From contig DATKGG010000063.1 of the NCBI GenBank assembly GCA_035510855.1, positions 1 through 27,984 on the forward strand: a stretch of 27,984 nucleotides of DNA, given 5' to 3'. Made by a program: the position numbers and the translations under genes. The first letter of the stretch is position 1, and each line of letters begins with the position of its first letter. Shown here in pieces: positions 24,177 to 27,984 of the stretch. Under the pieces are notes generated by a model. The model was not told the DNA's origin. It ran no database searches and saw only the letters and a list, made by a program, of their open reading frames with translations. The stretch is from Palsa-459 sp035510855. Its GTDB lineage: Bacteria > Actinomycetota > Acidimicrobiia > Acidimicrobiales > RAAP-2.

Positions 24177-24941
24177 GTGTGCTCGCGTCGACTCTCCGAC
24201 GAGGAGCACGCGCACTACCAGGCCTTTGGCTGGCTGCTGCTTGACGGACTGCTCGAGATCACCCCTCGCGAGCTCCAGGACGCCGTGGCCGCGGTGGCCG
24301 CGTGGCCCGATGACGGCGAGTGGCTCCACCACCGCGAGATGACCGACGCGGGGCCACGCCTCGCTCGGACCGAGAACTTCACCCCGTTCAGCGAGCCCCT
24401 CTTCGACCTCTTGCGGCGCGGCGCGCTGCCCGACGTCGCAGGACAGCTCCTAGGCGAGCCCGCCCTCCTGTACAAGGAGAAGATCAACTACAAGCTGGCT
24501 GGTGGCGCGGGCTTCTCGCCCCACCAGGACAAGCCCGCCTACCCGTTCGTGGACCAGGTCCTGAGCGTCATGGTCGCAGTCGACGACGCCACGATCCAGA
24601 ACGGCTGCCTGTTCGTCGTGAGCGGTCGGCACCACGAGCTGCTCGTCCAGGACGATCGAGGCTGCATCACCCAGGAGCTCACGGACTCGTTCGACTGGCA
24701 GCCTGTCGAGCTCCTGGCGGGTGCGACCCTGTTCTTCCATGCCCTGACGCCGCATCGCAGCGGGCCAAACAACTCGGGCGCGGACCGTCGCGCGCTGTAT
24801 CCGACGTACAACGGGGCCTCAGAGGGCGACCTGCGCGACGCCTACTACGCAGCGAAGCGCCACGCCTTCGAGGAGGGTGGTGCTGCGACGGACCGGGTCC
24901 GCCTCTCGCTGATCGGCGACTTCGAGGGGCGCCCCGCGTGA
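24177..24941 (+). CDS. PhyH-family Fe(II)/2-oxoglutarate dioxygenase, PhnY/TmpA-like candidate
   Basis: A 254-residue cupin-fold oxygenase. The iron facial triad is visible: His116 and Asp118 in FSPHQDKPAYPF, and distal His193 in LTPHRSGPNNS. Arg204 or Arg205 in DRRALYPTYN would hold 2-oxoglutarate. The QNGCLFVVSGRHH block is typical of phytanoyl-CoA-hydroxylase-like enzymes. It overlaps the next gene by 4 nt (GTGA). That gene encodes a PhnZ-like HD protein, and in known pairs (PhnY/PhnZ, TmpA/TmpB) such an oxygenase hydroxylates carbon 1 of 2-aminoethylphosphonate or its trimethylated form. The assignment of substrate is inference from that context. GTG 24177 is the start, apparently leaderless. 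Confidence 0.85.
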   Translation: MCSRRLSDEEHAHYQAFGWLLLDGLLEITPRELQDAVAAVAAWPDDGEWLHHREMTDAGPRLARTENFTPFSEPLFDLLRRGALPDVAGQLLGEPALLYKEKINYKLAGGAGFSPHQDKPAYPFVDQVLSVMVAVDDATIQNGCLFVVSGRHHELLVQDDRGCITQELTDSFDWQPVELLAGATLFFHALTPHRSGPNNSGADRRALYPTYNGASEGDLRDAYYAAKRHAFEEGGAATDRVRLSLIGDFEGRPA

Positions 24942-25525
24942 GCGCCACGCCGGGCACGCCGCAGTCGGTCGAGTCGCTCCTCTCGCTGTATGAGCGTCGC
25001 GGCGACGAGCACTACGGCGAGGACGTGTCGCAGCGCTCGCACGCGCTGCAGTGCGCCGCCCTCGCGAGCGACGACGGGGCGTCCGACGAGCTCGTGGCGG
25101 CGGCGCTCCTCCATGACGTCGGCCACCTCCTTGGGGGCGATCGCCCCACGGGGTGGCGCGACGACGTCGACGACGACCGCCACGAGGCGCTCGGCGCGAA
25201 GGTCCTCGCGTCCCTCTTCGGCCCCGGGGTCGCCGCACCCGTCGCGCTGCACGTGACCGCGAAGCGGTGGCGCTGCGCGGTCGACCCCGAATACCTCGCC
25301 GCGCTGTCGGCCACCTCGCGCGCCACGCTCGTCGCACAGGGCGGCCCGCTCGGCGACACTGAGTGCGAGCGGTTCGCGGCGCACCCGTCCTTCCGCGACG
25401 CCGTCCGGCTGCGCGAGTGGGACGACGCCGCCAAGGATCCGTCCGCGGCGATTCGCACGGTGCGCGAGCACGAGCCGCTCCTGTGCGCCCTCGCTGCACG
25501 CGCCGCGGGTCCCGCGCACCCGTGA
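24938..25525 (+). CDS. HD-domain mixed-valent diiron oxygenase, PhnZ/TmpB-like
   Basis: A 195-residue HD-domain protein starting at GTG 24938, coupled to the oxygenase stop. Candidate diiron ligands appear in order and spacing as in PhnZ: His35 (SQRSHALQ), His59-Asp60 (ALLHDVGHL), His82 (DRHEALGAKVL), His105 (LHVTAKRWRCAVDPEY) and Asp162 (LREWDDAAK). The N-terminal YGEDVSQ loop, with Tyr26 and Glu28, also fits the PhnZ lid region that contacts substrate, and LVAQGGPL is shared. PhnZ cleaves the C-P bond of 1-hydroxy-2-aminoethylphosphonate with O2 to glycine and phosphate; TmpB does likewise on the trimethylated compound. Family membership is strongly supported; the precise substrate is not. 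Confidence 0.85.
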   Translation: MSATPGTPQSVESLLSLYERRGDEHYGEDVSQRSHALQCAALASDDGASDELVAAALLHDVGHLLGGDRPTGWRDDVDDDRHEALGAKVLASLFGPGVAAPVALHVTAKRWRCAVDPEYLAALSATSRATLVAQGGPLGDTECERFAAHPSFRDAVRLREWDDAAKDPSAAIRTVREHEPLLCALAARAAGPAHP

Positions 25526-25717
25526 GCGATCGCGCAAAGAGCGCCGTCGACGACGGCGCGCCAGATCTGGATCCTGCTCGAGCGAATCCACGCGCTCACG
25601 TACCTCGCCTCGGCATCGACGGACGCCCTGAAGGCGACCGGCCCGCGGAGTTGGGTCGCGCAGTGGCGATCCCGGCCATCAATCCCATGGGGCTGCCGAG
25701 CGGCTGACGCGGGCATC
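25526..25717 (+). pseudogene. Remnant of an SCO6745-family gene
   Basis: Downstream of the HD gene stop, and in the same frame, an open stretch without a start codon reads ARQIWILLERIHALTYLASA, then DALKATG. This resembles the N-terminus of SCO6745-family actinobacterial proteins ('RxxWxxLEPxHAxTYFxPEAxxAxxAxGL'). The next expected block (a W/F-rich 'GYFxxRAAPxG' motif) is scrambled and the remaining ~230 residues are absent. It is probably a decayed gene; the family link is from memory. Confidence 0.38.
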
Positions 25718-25753
25718 GTGGGCCGCCCGCCCGTCGACCTGCACAATGGGTCC

Positions 25754-26674
25754 ATGGTCGTGGTGTTCGCGATTGCCGCCGCGCTGGTGAACGCCGTGAC
25801 CAGCTTCCTGCAGCGACTCGGCGTCGAGGACGCCCCGAGGACCGAGACGGGGTCGAGAGGTGTCGTCGCGCACGCGATCCGCCGCCCCATCTGGCTGCTC
25901 GGCTTCGTGTGCATGCTCGGCGGCTTCGTCTTCCAGGCCCTCGCCCTTCACGGAGGCTCCCTCGCCGTCGTCCAGCCCCTCTTGACCACCGAGCTGCTCT
26001 TCGTCGTGATCATCCTGTGGGCTTGGTTCGGCATCGGCGTACGGCCCAGGGACTGGCTCTACGCCGCCCTGACCATTGTGGGCCTCGCGACGTTCCTCGC
26101 GGTCGTCGCACCCACCAACTCGGGCCATCCGCCGACGAACGCGACGTGGGCAGTCGCCATCGCGGCCACCGCGGGCGCGATGGTCGGCCTCGCGGCGATG
26201 TCGAGGTCCGGACCGCCCTGGTGGCGAGCCCTCATCCTCGGCGCCGCAGCGAGCGTCGGCTTCGCGCTGACGGCCGCGCTCACGAAGGCCTTCTCGGACG
26301 CGTTCGCGATCGGGATCAGCGACGTCGTCACCTCGTGGCAGACCTACGCGCTCTGCGTCGTTGGACTGTCGTCGTTCGTGCTCATGCAGCACGCGTTCCA
26401 CGCGGGGCCCTTCGCCGCGTCCCAGTCGACCCTCATCTTGGTCAACCCCTTCGTCTCGGTCGGCCTCGGCGCGTGGCTCTACGGCGAGTCGTTCCCCCGG
26501 GGGGCCGGCGTCGTCGTCGCGGGCGTGCTCGCCGTCGTCGTGTTCGCCGCGGGCGCGATCGGGCTGTGCATGTCGCCGCTCGTCGCGGGCGTGCACGCGA
26601 GCGACACCGTCCAGCTACTCGCGGGTCGCGGGCGGCTCGCGAGGCATCGCGCGGAGCGAGGCCCCACGCGCTGA
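25754..26674 (+). CDS. DMT superfamily (EamA-like) transporter
   Basis: A 306-residue membrane protein with about nine or ten helices. Two-fold repeat architecture is suggested by GFVFQALALHGGSLAVVQPLLTTELLFVVIIL in the first half and HAFHAGPFAASQSTLILVNPFVSVGLGAWLYGE in the second, the usual DMT helix 3-4 and 8-9 blocks. A basic tail follows (RLARHRAERGPTR). ATG 25754 is chosen because it directly precedes the first helix; its ribosome site is weak. The substrate (metabolite, drug or magnesium-like) is unknown. It lies downstream of the PhnY/PhnZ-like pair on the same strand, but 228 bp away, and runs tail-to-tail with the next gene, 17 bp apart. Confidence 0.85.
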   Translation: MVVVFAIAAALVNAVTSFLQRLGVEDAPRTETGSRGVVAHAIRRPIWLLGFVCMLGGFVFQALALHGGSLAVVQPLLTTELLFVVIILWAWFGIGVRPRDWLYAALTIVGLATFLAVVAPTNSGHPPTNATWAVAIAATAGAMVGLAAMSRSGPPWWRALILGAAASVGFALTAALTKAFSDAFAIGISDVVTSWQTYALCVVGLSSFVLMQHAFHAGPFAASQSTLILVNPFVSVGLGAWLYGESFPRGAGVVVAGVLAVVVFAAGAIGLCMSPLVAGVHASDTVQLLAGRGRLARHRAERGPTR

Positions 26675-26691
26675 GCGAGCGGCGGCGACGT

Positions 26692-27741
26692 TCAGCGAGC
26701 CGCCGCGCTCGGGCCGGCGCCGTGGGCGCACCGCGAGGGATCGGCCCGCGCGGAGTTCTTGGCGACTTCGAGGCACGATTCGTTGACGACCTGGAAGTCG
26801 CTGCCGTCGATCCCGCCCAGCTGGTGGAGCAGGTCGTTGTTCCAGGCAGCGCTCGGGACCCCCGAGAGGTACCAGGCCGAGCCGTTGTCCGCGATGATCA
26901 CGCCGTAGGTCTTGAGCGCCTGGAGGATGATCCGGTCGACCCTCGGGTACTCCGCGATGGCGACGGTTCCCCGCAGCCGCAGCCGCAGGCCCATCGGCGG
27001 GAGCGACGCGTTGTGGACGCCCGCCTCGTGTCGAGCGGGCCACACGTAGGCGGCGTTCGTTGCCGGCACAGTGACGCGGATGGCGTGGTCGATGACCCCC
27101 GCGGCGATCTCCTCGGGGCGGATGAGCCCCGGCAGGATCGCGAGCCCCGCGGCGTCGGCCGACGTCCAGCCCGCGGTCCGCAGCGCGTCCGAGGCCAGGT
27201 GGAAGACCGCGCCCGAGCCCGCCGTCCAGTTCACCGAGTGCGCAACAGGCCTCGCGTCGTAGAGCTCGTAGTCCGTGCAGGTCTGCCGGTTGACGATGAG
27301 CACGTGGCGGTCGCCCGTCGAGCGCGCCCCGCCCTCGATCAGCGGGTTCTTTGGCACCGGGTACGCGACGCGGTCCGACTCGGACGCGTAGAGGAACGCG
27401 ACGTGCACCCGTGGCTGGGCGTTGCCGACCACGTTGTAGGGGATGCCGATCGGCTCGCCCTCCCACAGCCCCGAGCCGAAGTCGGGGTGCAGCGGCGAGC
27501 CCGCGCCGATCGCGGCGATCAGCGCCGCGGAGTTCTTGGCGACAGGCAGGGACGCGACCGGCGTGCGCCACACGCTGTTGGCGGGCGCGACCGCGCACCT
27601 GGGCGCACCCGCGATGGCCGTCGGGCTCGGGCTCGGGCTGCCCGCAGCCGACGCGCTGCCGGCGGTCGCGAGCGCCGGGGACCCAGCAAGGCACAGCACG
27701 AGGACGCATGCGGGAACCACGCGCTGTCGGATGCCTCGCAC
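26692..27741 (-). CDS. Secreted protein of an uncharacterised conserved family
   Basis: A 349-residue exported protein. The start is GTG 27741 behind a perfect GGGAGG; the signal peptide (VVPACVLVLCLAGSPALA) ends near residue 24, followed by a Ser/Pro linker. The mature part has motifs I recognise from a scattered family of secreted bacterial proteins without known function: LHPDFGSG, GIPYNVV, RHVLIVNRQTCTDYELYDA, the block GLAILPGLIRPEEIAAGVIDHAIRVTV, YVWPARH, PPMGLRLRLRG and ILQALKTYGVIIADNGSAWYLSG. The conserved His, Asp and Asn residues might form an active site or sugar-binding site, but nothing proves it. Two mature-domain cysteine pairs are possible. No neighbour gives context. Confidence 0.8.
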   Translation of the reverse strand: MRGIRQRVVPACVLVLCLAGSPALATAGSASAAGSPSPSPTAIAGAPRCAVAPANSVWRTPVASLPVAKNSAALIAAIGAGSPLHPDFGSGLWEGEPIGIPYNVVGNAQPRVHVAFLYASESDRVAYPVPKNPLIEGGARSTGDRHVLIVNRQTCTDYELYDARPVAHSVNWTAGSGAVFHLASDALRTAGWTSADAAGLAILPGLIRPEEIAAGVIDHAIRVTVPATNAAYVWPARHEAGVHNASLPPMGLRLRLRGTVAIAEYPRVDRIILQALKTYGVIIADNGSAWYLSGVPSAAWNNDLLHQLGGIDGSDFQVVNESCLEVAKNSARADPSRCAHGAGPSAAAR

Positions 27742-27783
27742 ATCGCCTCCCTGAGAGCTCCCAATGGTAGGGAGCGGGTGGCC

Positions 27784-27984
27784 TCAGCCAGCGTGGTTTG
27801 GGTTGAAGATGAGCCCCACGAGGGCGCCCTGTGGGTTGCGAACGAGCGCGGTCACGATGTCCCCGCCGACGTCGGTCGGCGGTGCGACGACCACCGCCCC
27901 GAGCGCGACCGCCTCGTCGACGGCCGCGGGCACGTCGTCGACCCCCCAGTACGCCTGTGCGCCATCGGCGGCGCTGGCGTCAGG
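27784..27984 (-). CDS. VOC/glyoxalase-family protein, C-terminal part, cut by the window edge
   Basis: An open frame enters from the right edge and ends at TGA 27786-27784, giving 66 residues. They read AYWGVDDVPAAVDEAVALGA, then VVAPPTDVGGDIVTALVRNP and GALVGLIFNPNHAG. This is the C-terminal beta-alpha-beta-beta-beta module of vicinal-oxygen-chelate proteins ('W.V.DV..A...A..LGG.V...P.D...G......DP.GA.F.L'). There is no start codon inside the window, so the N-terminal half and any metal ligands there cannot be judged. Its function could be anything from glyoxalase to resistance protein or dioxygenase-like. Confidence 0.75.
   Translation of the reverse strand, partial: PDASAADGAQAYWGVDDVPAAVDEAVALGAVVVAPPTDVGGDIVTALVRNPQGALVGLIFNPNHAG

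Noticed and set aside
24177..25525. Complete C-P lyase or phosphonate uptake operon around the oxygenase pair
   Set aside because: No phn transport, C-P lyase or phosphonatase gene is present nearby; only the two-gene oxidative pair is supported.
1..27984. CRISPR array, tRNA, rRNA or insertion-sequence ends
   Set aside because: No regularly spaced direct repeats, cloverleaf, rRNA sequence or transposase frame was seen on either strand by eye.

Overview
The window is a high-GC stretch that fits an actinomycete, most likely a member or relative of the Acidimicrobiia. Support comes from the F420-type LLM oxidoreductase, a DUF3048 lipoprotein, PadR and ECF regulators, Cys-paired BNR propeller repeats, frequent GTG starts and several apparently leaderless genes. 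No ribosomal or tRNA gene is visible, so the taxonomy is inference.

Layout. Positions 1-1035 are a decayed, lower-GC margin holding a frameshifted ECF sigma factor cut by the left edge, a small basic ORF and a scrap of a 'WLV..GGV.AYGDAH' repeat protein. Next come a very large secreted protease with sedolisin-like active-site signatures (minus, 1036-4482), a phosphate:H+ symporter-type MFS carrier (4888-6471) and an aromatic amino acid hydroxylase (6941-7870). An ECF sigma factor (8083-8601) overlaps a membrane-anchored seven-unit BNR propeller (8585-9850). That propeller gene runs tail-to-tail over 322 bp into a GT39-type membrane glycosyltransferase (9529-11193). A DEAD-box helicase, a YihY/BrkB membrane protein and an unknown polytopic membrane protein follow on the minus strand.

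In 14998-18867 a DinB-like protein and an LLM flavin/F420 oxidoreductase form a 4-nt-overlapping minus-strand pair, divergent from a type I sulfatase. A DUF3048 lipoprotein and a four-helix membrane protein follow on the plus strand. Positions 20664-24081 (minus) look like one four-gene operon: a polytopic His-motif membrane protein, PadR, a membrane protein with a permease-prefix-like N-terminus, and a Tat-exported esterase. Two copies of the same 19-bp imperfect palindrome, TATATCGCNNNNCGATCTA, lie at the operon promoter (between its -35 and -10) and over the padR start. They form a nearly complete picture of local PadR autoregulation.

Divergent from that operon, 24177-25525 holds a Fe(II)/2-oxoglutarate oxygenase overlapping an HD-domain protein with the ligand set of PhnZ. 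This is a candidate two-gene oxidative phosphonate (C-P bond) degradation pair like PhnY/PhnZ or TmpA/TmpB. A remnant of an SCO6745-type gene, a DMT-type transporter, a secreted protein of an uncharacterised family and the 3' end of a VOC/glyoxalase gene complete the window. The most interesting items are the PadR operator pair, the PhnY/PhnZ-like pair, the sigma/propeller pair and the sedolisin-like protease.
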